Shown here piece after piece: positions 1 through 12,345 of a DNA stretch of 64,000 nt (position 1 is the first letter of the stretch; each line of letters opens with the position of its first letter). Origin of the DNA: Cryptomeria japonica (lineage: Eukaryota > Streptophyta > Pinopsida > Cupressales > Cupressaceae); NCBI RefSeq assembly GCF_030272615.1, contig NC_081415.1, positions 627,195,740 to 627,259,739 of the forward strand, read 5' to 3'. The notes below the pieces were generated by a model. It did no database searches and was not told where the DNA came from. It saw only the letters and a list, made by a program, of their open reading frames with translations. Both the position numbers and the translations under genes were made by a program.

Positions 1-2881
1 GCAAGAAATAGTCTAACAACTTCAATTCTAGCTATAGGTGCAAATGTCTCACCATAATCAATTCCCTCCATTTGAGAATATCTTTTACAAACCAATCTAG
101 CCTTGTTCCTTATAAATTCACCATCCTCATTCAGTTTATTTCTAAAAAACCATTTAGATCCAATAACATTCTTATTTTTAGTCTGGGAAACTAAAGACCA
201 AGTTTCATTCTTCTCTATCTAATCTAATTCATCTTGCATAGCCTTTAACCAATGTTTATCCTTACAAGCTTCAATAACAGTTTCTGATTCAACTTAAGAA
301 ATAAGACATACCTTTTCATTTGTCAATTTTCTTCTTGTCATAACTCCCTTGTTTCTATGTCCAATAATCTGATCTTTACAATGATTTAACCTTACATACC
401 TTGGTGTCTTTCGAACTTCAGGTTCATTGCTCTGATCATCAGTCATAGTTGAATTTATGATTGTACCGATGTAACTGTCTCGACTTCATATACCAGTTGA
501 GGCATTGTCGGTTTAGTTATGTCATTTCCACTGCCAGTTCCCTGTCATATGATATAGAATGATTTCTATACTATTCATCCACTTTCACATTAGCACTCTC
601 CACAATTTTATGCAATCTTATGTTATAACATCTATATGCTTTCCTCTTATTTGAATAACCAATAAATATCCATTCATCACATCTAGGATCAAAATTTCCA
701 ATTGAATCATCTCTTTTGATATAGCATTTACTTCCAAAAATTCTAAAATACTTAACAGTAGGTGTATGTCCAAACCATAGTTCATAAGGGGTCTTACCGG
801 TTTCACCTTTGATGTCAACTATGTTCAATGTGTAGACTGTTGTACTCACTGCTTCTCTCCAGTGGATATGAGGCAATTTGGCTTCCATCATCATAGATCT
901 AGTTAAATCCAAAATGGTTCTGTTCTTTCTTTTGACTACTTGATTTTGCTAAGGAGTCTTAGGTGCAGACAGTTGTCTCCTGATTCCATTTGTCTCACAA
1001 TAACTGTTAAATACATGAGAAGTGAACTCACCGCCATGATCTAATCTTAGATATTTGATTTTCAATCTAGTTTTAGTTTCAACCTTCACTTTAAAGATCT
1101 TGAATTTCTCAAAAGCTTCAGACTTCTCCCTTAGAAAATTCACCCATATCATTCTAGAATAGTCATCAATAATCAGCATGAAATACCTATCACCTTGAAA
1201 GCTTCTAGTCCTTACTAGACCACATAAGTCAGTTTGAATCAAATCAAATACATCATTAGATTTATCATGTATTCTCTTAAAAGAACTTCTGACTTGCTTA
1301 CCCAATTGACATTCCTTACATAACGGATTATGACACAACCTCTTATGCCATAGCCAACTCTCATCAATATGAGAAATCAAACATGTCTTATTACCAGTGT
1401 TCAAGTGAAAGATATTACTTCCTATCTGAATACTGGTTGCAATCTCCAAACCAGTCTTGTTAATGATTTTGCATTTTCTATCTTTAAACTGAAGTTGAAA
1501 ACCCTTATCAACCAATTGACTAACACTCAAAAGATTATGCCCTAAACCTTTTACATAATAGACATTATTAGTGTTATGCTTGCCATACAAATAAATAATA
1601 CCTCTACCTTTGATCATACAAGCCTTGTCATCTCCAAATCTGACTTGACCACCATTGTATTCTTGCAAGGACAGAAATTTCCCTTTATCTCTAGTCATAT
1701 GATGTGAGCATCCATTATCAATTACCCATTCATCCTTATCTTCAACTTTTGCTGCCAGGGCTTTTTCTTCATTCTTGATAGCCGGTTCTCGTTCATCTTC
1801 CTTCAAAGCATAGAACACCCATTATTTTCCATTGCCATATCCACTAGCAGAGTCTTATTCTGGTTCATCTCCAAAGTCATTAGTTACTCCTTCCTCAACT
1901 GCTATGTAGAATTTTTTACTCTTCTTGAATCTATATATGTTCTGGTTAGGCATAAAATATTTCTTAACTCTTTCCTAAGACCTTGCATTCCTTTCAGGAC
2001 ATCTAGATGCAAAATGACCAATCTTATTACATGAAAAACATTTAAAAGGTGCTTTTTCTTCATACTTATTTCTAATTGGTCCTTTAGGTATTCTTCTAGC
2101 AAATAAGGCTTCAAGTTTCTCAAGTTCTTCGTCTTCTTTCCTCATGTCTTACAATTCTTTTTCATATAGGGATTTCCAGTCACTTTTGCCAATATATATT
2201 GATGATGATGCATGAAAAGCAGGTTCAGACTTTACAGATCCAGAAGATCCAAATTTTTCAAGCTCAAAAGCAGATAATTTCCCAATCAGAATGTCTCTGT
2301 TAACTGAAGTGTTTGCCATTGTTTTTAACTCATTAATTGTGGTTGCCTTCATCTTGTAAGCCGATGGAATGGCTCTCAAGACTTTGGAAACTATTTCATC
2401 TTCACTTAGAAATCCTCCACAACATTGAATTCTCATAACAATCTCATTTACTTTTTCCATAAACACAACAAATCTTTCATTATTTTCCATTTTCAAATTT
2501 TCATCTTACCTGGAAACCATCAAGTTTAGCAATTTTGACTGTAGGGTCACCTTCATTCAGAGTTTACAATTTGTCCCACATAACCTTATCCGATGATTTA
2601 TTAGTCAATCTCATAATCTGTTGATCAGTAAGTGCACACAAGAGGGCTTCTCTAGCTCTGCAATCATTTTCAATATTCTTATCCAGGTCTGCAGGAGCAG
2701 GATTGCCAGATGTCATATCATAAGGTGTGTATCCTTTCTCAATGATCTCCCAAATATCCTTGCCAAGACATCTAAGATGAGTCTCCATTTGAATTTTCCA
2801 TATCCCATAATTTGTTCCATCAAGCTTAGGGATTTCTCTTTTGAAAATAGTTGCTAGTGGATTAGAAGTGTTAGTTGCCAT
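1..2881 (-). pseudogene. Element A gag-protease-integrase-RT polyprotein, degenerate and incomplete
   Basis: Copia polyprotein, start codon at 2,881, with order gag, protease, integrase, reverse transcriptase, as in Ty1/copia. Gag occupies about 2,881-2,000 and keeps an intact CCHC zinc knuckle (CFSCNKIGHFASRC). The protease site reads WVIDNGCSHHM, so the usual D-S/T-G triad is D-N-G (N codon at 1,714-1,716). Integrase (about 1,400-570) includes a DLCG motif and the second aspartate in LRLDHGGEF. The RT start is cut by the window edge. In-frame stops and frameshifts occur near 2,510, 2,150, 1,980, 1,830 and 550, so it cannot make a full polyprotein. Encoded activities would be virus-like particle formation, reverse transcription and integration. 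Confidence 0.92.
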
Positions 2882-2920
2882 AGGATCTACCTCAAGTGGT
2901 TAAGCTTCTGCAAAAAATGA

Positions 2921-2937
2921 CCAAAACTCTGATGCCA
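2921..2937 (-). promoter_or_regulatory. Element A primer-binding site
   Basis: Reads TGGCATCAGAGTTTTGG on the minus strand just inside the LTR. It matches the 3' end complement of plant initiator tRNA-Met (TGGTATCAGAGC) with few changes. Confidence 0.8.
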
Positions 2938-2939
2938 AT

Positions 2940-3131
2940 TGTTAGCGGTGAACACCTGAGTGGGGGGGTGAATCAATCGTTAACAAATTATAACTTTTAA
3001 TCCACAATAGAACCTTAAACAAATCAAGTATCGATAAAGCATATACAGATGCTGGTAGGAATAGATATTGGTAAACAATACAACTTAATAACTAACCAAA
3101 CAATTAATGCAAAGTAACCATACCACATAAC
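2940..3131 (-). repeat. Element A 5' LTR, inner part
   Basis: Begins with TGTTAG next to the primer-binding site and includes the run of seven G (C on the element strand) seen in all these LTRs. It stops at 3,131 where B is inserted after ATAAC, and continues at about 9,798. Confidence 0.85.
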
Positions 3132-4161
3132 TATTAGGACTCAGAGGCAACTGAGAGGGGAAGGTGAATCAGTTGTCTATTAATTTCAACCCAAATATAC
3201 TTTAACCAAAATTGATACTTAATACCAGTAAACCAAACTTAATGTCAGTAAACAGATTAACAATTAATAATAGTACCGGTGAAACTTAATGCATGAAATA
3301 GAAAGAGAAATAATATCCACAACACATAACATAGAGATTTGTACGTGGAAACCTTTCTAGGGGAAAAACCATCGTGGGAAACCTTACCCATAATCAAATG
3401 ATACTATTGCAGATAGTATGTGTATACAAATGGGGTCTGCACATGCAGATAGGCCAGCTACCTAGAGCTCACTGCTCAATCACAAAATGAGAGTCACACT
3501 GACTACAATTGGATGATTAAATCCAATGATAATGTACTGCTCAAAGTAGCATCTCCAATGTTGGATTCAGTACCGGTTAAGCTCTGATTGTATCCTTCAA
3601 ACCTTCCTTGAATCTTCAAATGATGTTTATGTGAGTAGCTCTTCTTATATTCACATATATCGAATATCACAACCTTATAATACCTTATCTCATCTTCTAT
3701 ATCAATCTTACAATTGAGATCTTACATATATACCAAAACCTAAGACCAAATGTGTAGGTCGACTTACTAAGAATAATATAATAGAATATATTACAAGTAA
3801 TTCAAGATGCGATGCATCATGTCAGCTCAACAACAATATTAATTGATTAAACCATCTCTATAACGTGTCGTGCTGATCTGGAATAGATAACGCTTGTCGG
3901 TCCATAACCTAGACCAATTTGCCAATAATAGCAAATATGTCAACCCGATTAGACCAATAACCAAATCTCCAAAACCAAGTGATCTCCAGATGATAACAAG
4001 TCATCCTTAGTGCCGGTGAACAATACAACCTGTCGGTGAACCAGATACTAGTGACTATGCATAAGTCACTGAACTTGCCGGTGAACATAACCAAAGATCT
4101 CCAGAAGGATAAGTGTTGACATCAATGACAAAACCAATGCAACATATCCATAATACCAACA
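3132..4161 (-). repeat. Element B 3' LTR
   Basis: About 1,030 bp. It matches 8,727-9,797 along its length. The outer terminus has decayed (TATTAGGA instead of TGTTAGGA); the inner end is CCAACA, followed by a polypurine tract. TATATA lies at 3,727-3,732 with GTCGAC 25 bp upstream on the element strand. Confidence 0.9.
3727..3763 (-). promoter_or_regulatory. LTR promoter of B (3' copy): GTCGAC plus TATA
   Basis: Minus strand: GTCGAC at 3,758-3,763, 25-bp spacer, TATATA at 3,727-3,732. Same layout as the other copia LTRs here. Confidence 0.55.
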
Positions 4162-4518
4162 ATCTCCCCCTTTGGCATTGATGGAAACACAAGATGGAAA
4201 AACCATCTAAGTGCCAAAGCAAAAATGCCAAAAACCAAAAACCAACAATCTCTAGAATAGATCAATACCAGAAATCAAAATACAGAATATCAAAATATCT
4301 CTCCCCTTAGGATAATGATTCCTAAATACAAATTTTTTCCATAGATATCTCTCCCCCTTTGACATCAAATGCCAAAGTCATACAAATACCAAATAAAACC
4401 AGTTCATAGAACCAATTAAAAATACCAAGTACTCCCCTTGAGAAGTAGCTCTCCTCCATGAAAGCCGAAAAAGGGTTTCTCTGTAAATTATATCAGTTTG
4501 ATGTCAAGCATCAACTGT
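4162..4518 (-). other. Element B 3' noncoding region with polypurine tracts
   Basis: No coding sequence. The polypurine tract that primes plus-strand synthesis is at 4,162-4,173 (AAAGGGGGAGAT on the element strand), touching the 3' LTR. Three similar purine runs occur further in (near 4,302, 4,348 and 4,432), one next to a CATCAAATGCC-type motif. Confidence 0.75.
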
Positions 4519-7500
4519 CTAAGTCTCTACCAGTGAGGGTATGACCCCAAGCTGTTCTTTGAGATATTCAAAATTTTCCTTAGGCAAAGGCTTAGTAAAG
4601 ATGTCTGCAATCTACTCTTTAGTATTCACATAAGACAATCTTACTTCTTTTGCTTCTACATTCTCTTTCAGAAAATTGTATTTGATAGAAACAAGTTTAG
4701 TTTAAGAGTGAAAGACTGGATTCTTAGATATATCAATTGCTATCATATTATCACAATAGATAATTATAGTTTCTTTGCATTTTACCTTTATGTCTTTCAA
4801 CATTTGCTTGATCCATAATACCTGAGTACAATTGGTTGTTGCTACAACATATTCTGATTCTGTTGTTGATAATGATGTACAACTTTGTTTCTTGCTCAAC
4901 CATGAAATCAATTTGCTACCAAGAAAGAATGCCCCGTCGGTGGTTCTCTTTATGTCATCTATATCTCCTACCCAATTTGCATCGGTGTATCCACATAATT
5001 CAAAATTTTCATCTTTAGGATACCATAAACCAAGATTTGTTGTGTCTTGTAAATACCAAAAAATCCATTTTACTGTTGATTCATGATTTTCTCTAGGATT
5101 ACTTTGAAATCTTGAAACAATACACACTGCATTCATTATATCAGGTCTTGTTTGTGTCAAATATAGTAAACCTCCAATCATAGATTTGTATCATGTTGGA
5201 TTAACAGGAGCTGAGTCATCCTTCAATGATAGTTTATGAGTTGAAGTCATAGGAGTACTTACCGGTTTAGAGTTTTCCATACCAAATTTCTTCAGTAATT
5301 CCTTCAAAAACTTTTATTGACATAAGAATATACCTTTATCAATCTGAGAAATTTGCAATCCTAAAAATAATTTTATCTCCCCAACCATAGACATTTCAAA
5401 TTCTTCCTGCATCTTGTTAAAAAAGTCTTTACACAATCCATCTTCTCCTCCAAAAATGATGTCATCAACAAAAACTTCAATAACCAAAATGTCTTCATTA
5501 ATCACTTTGAAATATAAGTTGTGCTCAACATTTCCTTTAGTGTACCCAAGCTTCAAAAGATATCTGTCTAATCTAGCATACCAAGCTCTAGGAGCTTGCT
5601 TCAATCCATATAAAGCTTTCCTTAACCTGCAAACCATATCCTTATCATTTGTCAATAAAAATCCATCGGGTTGTTAAATGTAAACTTCCTCTTCAAGATC
5701 ACCTTTCAGAAATGCACATTTAACATCCATTTGATATACTTTATATTTTTTGTGTGATGCAAATGCAAGAAATAATCTGACTGCCTCAATTCTAGCTACC
5801 GGTGCAAAGGTTTCATTGTAATCAATTCTCTTTTTTTGTGAATATCCCTTACACACTAGTCTTGCTTTGTTTCTGATTACCTTACCATCTTCATTAAGTT
5901 TATTTCTGAATACCCATTTAGTTCCAATTACTTTTTTTTTTTAGGCCGGGGAACCAATGTCCATGTATTTTTCTTTTCAATTTGTTCCAATTCATCTTCC
6001 ATAGCCTTAATCCAATGTTTATCTTCACATGCCTCAATGACAGATGCTAGTTCAATTTGAGAAATTAAACATACCTCTTCATTTGCCAGTCTTCCTCTTG
6101 TCATAACTCCTTGATACTTATTCCCAATTATCTGACTTTCAGAGTGATTCAATCTTACATACCTGCATGTGTTCACTTGTTGTTGTTCTTCAGTCACTAT
6201 GGAATTCTCTGATGATGCCGGTGTGACTGGATCAACATTTTGTACGAGTGCATTCGGTATAGGTTCATTTGTGATTATCTCAACTGCCAGTTCAAAATCC
6301 ATAGACCTTAAATTCCTCCTAAAATGTTCAGCAATCTTCACATTTGCACTCTCAATGATTTTCAGCAATCTCTTATTAAAACATCTGTATGCTTTTCTTT
6401 TAGATGAATACCCAAGAAATATTCCTTCATCACTTCTAGGATCAAATTTACCAATATACTCATCTCTCCTAATGTAACATTTGCTTCCAAATATTCTAAA
6501 GTACTTAAGAGTAGGAATATTACTAAACCATAGTTCATAGGGTGTCTTACTGATTTCACCTTTGATGTGAACTCTGTTGAAAGTGTAAATCGTTGTATTC
6601 ACTGCTTCTCTCCAATACACATGAGGTAGATTTGCTTCTGAAATCATGCTTCTAGCTGCATCTAGAATAGTTCTATTCTTCCTTTCCATAACTCCATTTT
6701 GTTGAGGTGTCCAGGGTGATAATAGTTGTCTTCTTATTCCATTCACTTCACAAAATGTATTGAACTCCTTAGATGTAAATTCACCTCCTTGATCTGATCT
6801 TAAACATTTGATTTTCTTGTCAGTTTCATTCTCTACAAGTGCCTTAAATAATTTGAATTTCCCAAAAGCTTCTGATTTCTCCCTGAGAAAAGTAACCCAA
6901 CACATTCTAGAATAATCATCAATGATTAACATAAAGTATCTATCTCCCTATAGACTTCTTGTTCTTGTCGGCCACATAAGTCAGTATGAATTAAATTAAG
7001 AACGGCATTGGTTTTCTCATAAATACTCTTAAAATTTGTTCTAACTTGCTTTCCCATTTGACATTCCTTACATACCGGATTATGAGGTTTTATAATCTTA
7101 GGTAAATCCCTTACTACCTTAGATGAACTAATCTTCACAATGCAATCAAAATTTACATGACAAAGTCATTTATACCATAACCAACTTTCATCAATGTGTG
7201 CAATCAAACATGTCTTTTCAATGATATTCAAATGAAAGATATTACCTTTAGTCTGATTACTGGTTGCAATTTCCAAACCAGTTCTATTCATGATTTTGCA
7301 TTTACCATTCTTGAATTGTAACTGAAATCCTTTTTCAACTAATTGACCAACACTCAAAAGATTGTGCTTCAACATAATAAACATTGTTAGTATTGTGCTT
7401 ACCATCAAAATATATAGTGCCTTTTCCTCTGATTAAACAATCTTTGTCATCTCCAAATCTTACTAGACCTCCATTGTATTCCTGAAAAGATAAGAATTCA

Positions 7501-8669
7501 CTTTTATCACCAGTCATATGATATGAACATTCAGAATCTATAATCCATTCATCCTTTTCTTCAATTTTAGCTACCAGGGCCTGCTCTACCAATGGAACAA
7601 TAGGTGTTGGTTGATCTTCTGTTATTGCCACAAAAGCCCGTCCATTGTCTGACGGTTTTTCATCAGAATCATTAGTAACTCCTTCATCAGCATAGTAACA
7701 AGATTTGTCTCTATTTTTTTTTAATCGGTATCTTTGATATTCAGGGTTAGGCTTATATGTTCTTTTAGCTTCTTCTCTTAATCTTGCATGTCTATAGAAA
7801 CATCTAGATGCCATATGACCAATTTTATTATAGTTAAAACATTTAGAAGGTTCTTTACCTTCATACTTACTTCCAATAGGACCTTTAGGCATTTTCCTTG
7901 CAAATAGTGCTTCAAGCTCTTCAAGTTCTTCATTTTCCCTCCTGATGTCTTCAAGTTCTATTGCATAAAGTGCTTTCCAATCAGATTTATCAGCTAATGA
8001 TGAAGATTTTGTAGATGATGATGCTTTGAAAGATAAATCTATCTTAATTGTAGCAACAAGACTAAACTCCTCAAGCTCAAATGCTGAAAGTTTTCCAACC
8101 AAGGTATCTCTAGACACTAATGTATTAGGCATGGTTATTAACTCATTAATAATAGTTACTTTCATTTTGTATGTCGGTGGCAATTCTCTTAAAACTTTAG
8201 AAACAATTTCATCTTCACTTAAGGAACGTCCACGGCATTGTATTCCCAAAACAATTTCATTAACCCTTTCCATAAAAGAAAAAATTATTTCATCTTCTTC
8301 CATTTTCAAATTTTTATACCTGACCTGGAAGCATTCCAGTTTTGCAATTTTGACAGTGGTATCTCCTTCATTCAATGTCTCCAATTTATCCCAAATAGCT
8401 TTAGCAGTAGATCGGTTTGATAATCCCATGATTTGCTGATCTGACAAGGCGCTCAAAAGTGCTTCTCTTGCTCTGTAATAATTCTCTTGATCCTTACCTA
8501 ATGTGGGTGGATTAGATTGATTCAGTATAGGACCAACATAACCATTATGTGTAACATCCCATATTTCTCTTCCAATGCAATTCAAATGAGTCTCCATTCT
8601 GATCTTCCATATACCATAGTTCATTCCATCAATTTTTGTACTATCCTTCCTAAAATAGTTAGTTGCCAT
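4519..8669 (-). pseudogene. Element B gag-pol polyprotein, degenerate
   Basis: Full-length copia polyprotein of about 1,380 codons, start ATG at 8,669 and original stop at 4,519-4,521. Gag and protease form one open stretch (8,669-7,335). The zinc knuckle reads CFNYNKIGHMASRC, so the second cysteine is tyrosine. The protease motif is D-S-E (7,530-7,538) instead of D-S-G. Integrase (about 7,140-5,930) keeps HTDLCG and LRSDQGGEF. RT (about 5,860-5,310) keeps VDDIIFGG, and RNase H follows (5,181-4,700). Frameshifts near 7,380, 7,140 and 6,940, and stops near 5,676, 5,312, 5,190, 4,700 and 4,610, break it. Protease and gag zinc-finger changes suggest loss of function even without the frameshifts. 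Confidence 0.93.
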
Positions 8670-8707
8670 AGAATCTCCTCAAGTTGTTAAACTTCTACAA
8701 AAAGAGG

Positions 8708-8724
8708 ACTTGGCTCTGATACCA
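8708..8724 (-). promoter_or_regulatory. Element B primer-binding site
   Basis: TGGTATCAGAGCCAAGT on the minus strand, a perfect 12-nt match to the initiator tRNA-Met complement, two bases inside the 5' LTR. Confidence 0.88.
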
Positions 8725-8726
8725 AT

Positions 8727-9797
8727 TGTTAGGACCCAGAGGCAACTGAGAGGGGGGGTGAATTAGTTGTCTATTAATTTCAACCCAAATATACTCTAAC
8801 CAAACTTGATACTTAATATTAGTAAACCAAACTTAATGTCGATAAATAGATTAACAATTAATAACAGTACCAGTGAAACTTAATGCATGAAACAGAAAGA
8901 GAAATAATATCCACAACACATAACACAAAGATTTGTATGTGGAAACCCTGTAAGGGGAAAAACCATGATGGGAAACCTTATCCACAATCAAATGATACTA
9001 CTACAAATAGTATGTGTATACAAATGGGGTCTGCACATGCAAATAGGCCAACTGCCTAGAGCTCACTGCTCAATCACAAAATGAGAGTTACACTGACTAC
9101 AATTGGATGATTAAATCCAATGATAATGTACTGCTCAAAGTAGCATCTCCAATGCTGGATTCAGTACCGGTTAAGCTCTGATTGTCTCCTTCAAACCTTC
9201 CTTGAATCTTCAAATGATGTCTGCATGAGTAGATCTTCTTATATTTGCATATACCAAATATCACAACCTTATAATACCTTATCTCATCTCCTATATCAAT
9301 CTCAAAATTGAGATCTTACATATATACCAAAACCTAAGACCAAATGTGTAGGTCGACTTACTAAGAATAATATAATAAAATCTATTACAAGTAAGTCAAG
9401 ATGTGATGCATCATGTCAGCTCAACAACAATATTAATTGATTAACTCATCTCCATAACATGTCATGCTGATCTAGAATAGATAACGCTTGTCGGTCCATA
9501 ACCTAGACCAATTTGCCGATAATAGCAAATATGTCAATCCGATTAGACCAATAAAAAAATCTCCAAAACCAAGTGTCCAAACCATTTTTTTGACATAACC
9601 AAGTGATCTGCAAATGATAACAAGTCATCCTCAGTGTCGGTGAACAATATAACCTGTCGGTGAACCAGATATCGGTGATTGTGTATAAGTCACTGAACTT
9701 GCCGGTGAACATAACCAAAGATCTCCAGAAGGATAAGTGTTGATAAGTGTTGATAAGTGTTGACATCAATGACAAAACCAATGCAAAATATCCATAA
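8727..9797 (-). repeat. Element B 5' LTR
   Basis: Starts TGTTAGGA next to the primer-binding site. Contains G7 (U5 C-tract), GTCGAC/TATATA, and a local triplication of GTTGATAAGT at 9,731-9,763 that is absent from the 3' LTR. The terminal CCAACA is missing at the right junction. Confidence 0.88.
9321..9357 (-). promoter_or_regulatory. LTR promoter of B (5' copy): GTCGAC plus TATA
   Basis: TATATA at 9,321-9,326 and GTCGAC at 9,352-9,357, spacing identical to the other B LTR. This copy would drive the B genomic RNA. Confidence 0.55.
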
Positions 9798-10860
9798 TTT
9801 GTATGTGGAAAACCCAAAAATGGAAAAACCATGGTGGGAAGCCTACCCACAGTCAAATGATACTTCTGCAAAATGTATGTGTTACAATGAGGGGCCTGCA
9901 CTTGCAGGAAGGCATACTGCCTAGAGCGTACTGCTTATTAAAAAAGAGTCTCACTAACTACAAAGAGGCTACAACCATCTCAAGATAAATGGACAACAAT
10001 CCAATAGAGTGAACTGCTAGAAATAGCATCTACCATGCCTGATTACAGTCCCAGTTAAGCTCAATGTCAGAGGACTAAATCCTCTTCTGAATCCAATTCG
10101 ATCACGAATGATCAACCAACTCCTCTGCCTAAATGATATTACAATATTCGCACATTACATTACTTGACCATGACCTTTCCAATAACCATGATACTTTACA
10201 AAGAGTTTCTACCTCTTATTTATACAAACCCTAAGGCCTAAACCAATTAGGTCGGCCACCTAAAGATATTATAATAAGATCATTACATTATTCCATATTA
10301 CAATGATATGCCATGTCATCTTAAGATCAAAACAATAATAACAAATCCATAAATCATCTTGAGGCATCCTGATAAAGTGTGGAGTACACATTAGCATGAT
10401 ACCGGTCTATAACCTAGATAGGTACCGGACCTATTCTAGGTCCACCACACCAAATCAATGACTTTAGACAGTTGAAGCACGATCAAAGAACATCTTTAGC
10501 ATCCTGAAATCCATGAAGAAGTTGCACCAACACCAACTATGCATCTTGTCACAATTCCTCAATGAAAGCTCTGTCAGTAAAGCCTTAAACTAGTGCTGGT
10601 AAGGGTTTACCAGAGTGTATGATAGCATTTGATTACCAATCCAATACCAACTAACCAAAACATTCTTATGGCGTATATATCACATGAAATCAAATATACT
10701 TCATTGATCCAAACATGCAAGAAGTGTCCAACAGATAGTCTCTTCTACCGGTAACACTAGATCTTCTACCGATAACCAAAACTTGTCTGTCGGTAACCAA
10801 CCATAATGGCTAGTGTTGACATCAGTGAAATACATAATCAATTCATCCATTATTCTGACA
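9798..10860 (-). repeat. Element A 5' LTR, outer part
   Basis: Continues the LTR begun at 2,940; the homologous stretch is unbroken in G's 46,216-47,498 LTR. Ends CTGACA at 10,860. Net LTR length is about 1,255 bp, close to 1,283 bp in G. Confidence 0.88.
10217..10256 (-). promoter_or_regulatory. LTR promoter of A: GCCGAC plus TATA
   Basis: TATAAATA at 10,217-10,224 and GCCGAC at 10,251-10,256 on the minus strand. GCCGAC equals the DRE/CRT core bound by plant DREB/CBF factors; use here is inferred. Confidence 0.55.
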
Positions 10861-11165
10861 ATAACATATATACATAACTATCAAAATCAATTGTTGATGT
10901 TGGATCTCCCAAAATGATGTTGGCCTCCAATATCAATAACCTTATGAAGTCACGTCGGCTTGCAATGGCAGTAACCAAATAATACCTTCCAACCTTTGAA
11001 GATACCTGTCGGTGTCGGTGTCGGTGCCAGTGTCGATGCCGGTGTCAGTGTCGGTGTTGGTGAAGTGTCTGTTGGTAATCAACCAAACCAAAATATGAAA
11101 GCGAGAACATGTTTCCATCAATGACAACATATTGAAACCAATCAAATGAGTGTCAATTGTCAACA
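10861..11165 (-). repeat. Copia-type LTR fragment X1
   Basis: About 305 bp that look like the U3 start of a minus-strand copia LTR. It has the shared CATCAATGACAA motif and ends GTCAACA at 11,165, where sequence homologous to the second Y repeat begins. Its other part must lie left of A, outside the window. It holds a GGTGTC-type hexamer run at about 11,009-11,063. The family is not identified; the style is closest to the solo LTR at 51,121-51,924. Confidence 0.55.
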
Positions 11166-11982
11166 GTAATGGGTAACAAAATACTAGATAAAGAAGAAAG
11201 AACAACCGATAACATCACAGAATACACAACCGGTAAACAATATAAAAAATTCTTATAACATTTTGAAGAATTACATATGCCACATGTTGGATTGTATTAC
11301 AGGATACAAATAGTGCTTACAACACAAACATAAGATCCGCATATCATCCACAAATCAAGTCGGCCTCTGGAAACAATCTGTCGATTCAACCCTAATCTGG
11401 ACCTCATCCCTTCTAGCTTCATTCCACTGGACCAGAATCTCACTGGTTCTACATCTTTGCTTGATCTCAAACTTTCATTATCTATCTTCTGTCTTCTATC
11501 CCCTCAAATGATTCACAGACTTCTATTTATACTGTCTACAAATAATAACAACTTGATCAAGTTAGCCCAAAGATCAACCAGTTCATGAAACATGATAACG
11601 GTAACATGTTGGCTCAATTTACTAAGAACAACTTCCAATGCACGAAACATTACGCAGTCCTCCAGGAACATTGGACAAGGAACAAGAAACGTAACTCAAT
11701 GATCCACAAGTCACGAAAATCAACCGTAACCCAGTTCAACTTTGCTCAACACACTGCAAGACTAACTGGTAAGAACATATCAACCAGGCCAATACTAGAA
11801 TTGATATCTCACCAAAAACAAATCCAAATGCCATGAAACTTGAACATGACAAAGACAAAAAACTCAAGGGAATAAATCCAAATCCACAATGCTAAACTCT
11901 CAAACATGAAGAAATTCCACAATCTCCAAGCAATTCCATTGCTAATTGCTCAACCGGTAAGAACTACACTGGTGCTCCTACA
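11166..11982 (-). repeat. Element Y 3' LTR, partial
   Basis: Right-hand part of the LTR, ending CTCCTACA at 11,982. It contains TATAAATA (minus strand) at 11,524-11,531. The missing first 80 bp or so are expected left of the window. An 83-codon plus-strand open stretch at 11,585-11,836 is not a credible gene. Confidence 0.6.
11524..11566 (-). promoter_or_regulatory. Promoter of Y 3' LTR
   Basis: TATAAATA at 11,524-11,531; a decayed GCTAAC at 11,561-11,566 stands where other LTRs have GCCGAC. Confidence 0.4.
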
Positions 11983-12345
11983 TTAGACTCTTGGGGTTAA
12001 TTGAAAAGTGAGTCCCATCACTTGATCTCGTTCAGTAATTTGTCAATAGGTACTTGCAACTTCCTCAAGTGTTTAGCAATCTGACTACATCTTTCGGTTG
12101 CCTCTCCATGGTGATCTACCCATCCACTCTGTAGCCTACCTTAATTGGTGATTTGTTCAAGTATCTACCCACTAACTGCCTCAAGATCAAGCTCTAGGAT
12201 CGGTGGTCTACCAATGAACCTTTCTTTGCCTCACTTTAGTTGATCTAAACAAGTCCATAAGTTGCCTCAACTTCCTAGCCAACCAACCGGTACACAACTA
12301 GCACTCTCTCCAACAACAGGTTCACAAACCAACTTTGATACCATT
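11983..12345 (-). other. Element Y internal region
   Basis: About 360 bp without a long reading frame. Carries the primer-binding site at its right end; the polypurine tract at its left end is weak (purine-rich around 11,983-11,995). Confidence 0.5.
12327..12343 (-). promoter_or_regulatory. Element Y primer-binding site
   Basis: TGGTATCAAAGTTGGTT on the minus strand, two bases inside the LTR; matches initiator tRNA-Met complement with one change in the first 11 bases. Confidence 0.75.

Larger units (their letters stand above)
3132..9797 (-). mobile_element. Ty1/copia element B, complete but degenerate, inserted in the LTR of A
   Basis: Two LTRs of about 1.03-1.07 kb flank one gag-pol frame, a primer-binding site and a polypurine tract. 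The left flank ATAAC is the candidate TSD. The right junction is damaged: the last few LTR bases and about six bases of host LTR are missing, so the second TSD copy is lost. H at 40,558-41,596 is a solo LTR of the same family. Confidence 0.9.
1..10860 (-). mobile_element. Ty1/copia element A, truncated by the window edge and split by element B
   Basis: A copia-type LTR retrotransposon transcribed leftwards. Its 5' LTR lies to the right (2,940-3,131 and about 9,798-10,860) and gag-pol runs from 2,881 off the left edge. The LTR is cut at 3,131 by element B; sequence on the far side matches the continuation seen in the intact sister LTR at 46,216-47,498. The outer LTR end is at 10,860. The 3' LTR and the other target-site copy lie outside the window, so the TSD cannot be checked. 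A and G are the same family by LTR and protein similarity. Confidence 0.9.

Noticed and set aside
8026-8439. 137-codon plus-strand frame
   Set aside because: It is the antisense shadow of element B gag. Similar antisense frames occur opposite other copia copies.
11585-11836. 83-codon plus-strand frame
   Set aside because: Lies in a repeated LTR on the strand opposite to the element; the second LTR copy does not keep it.
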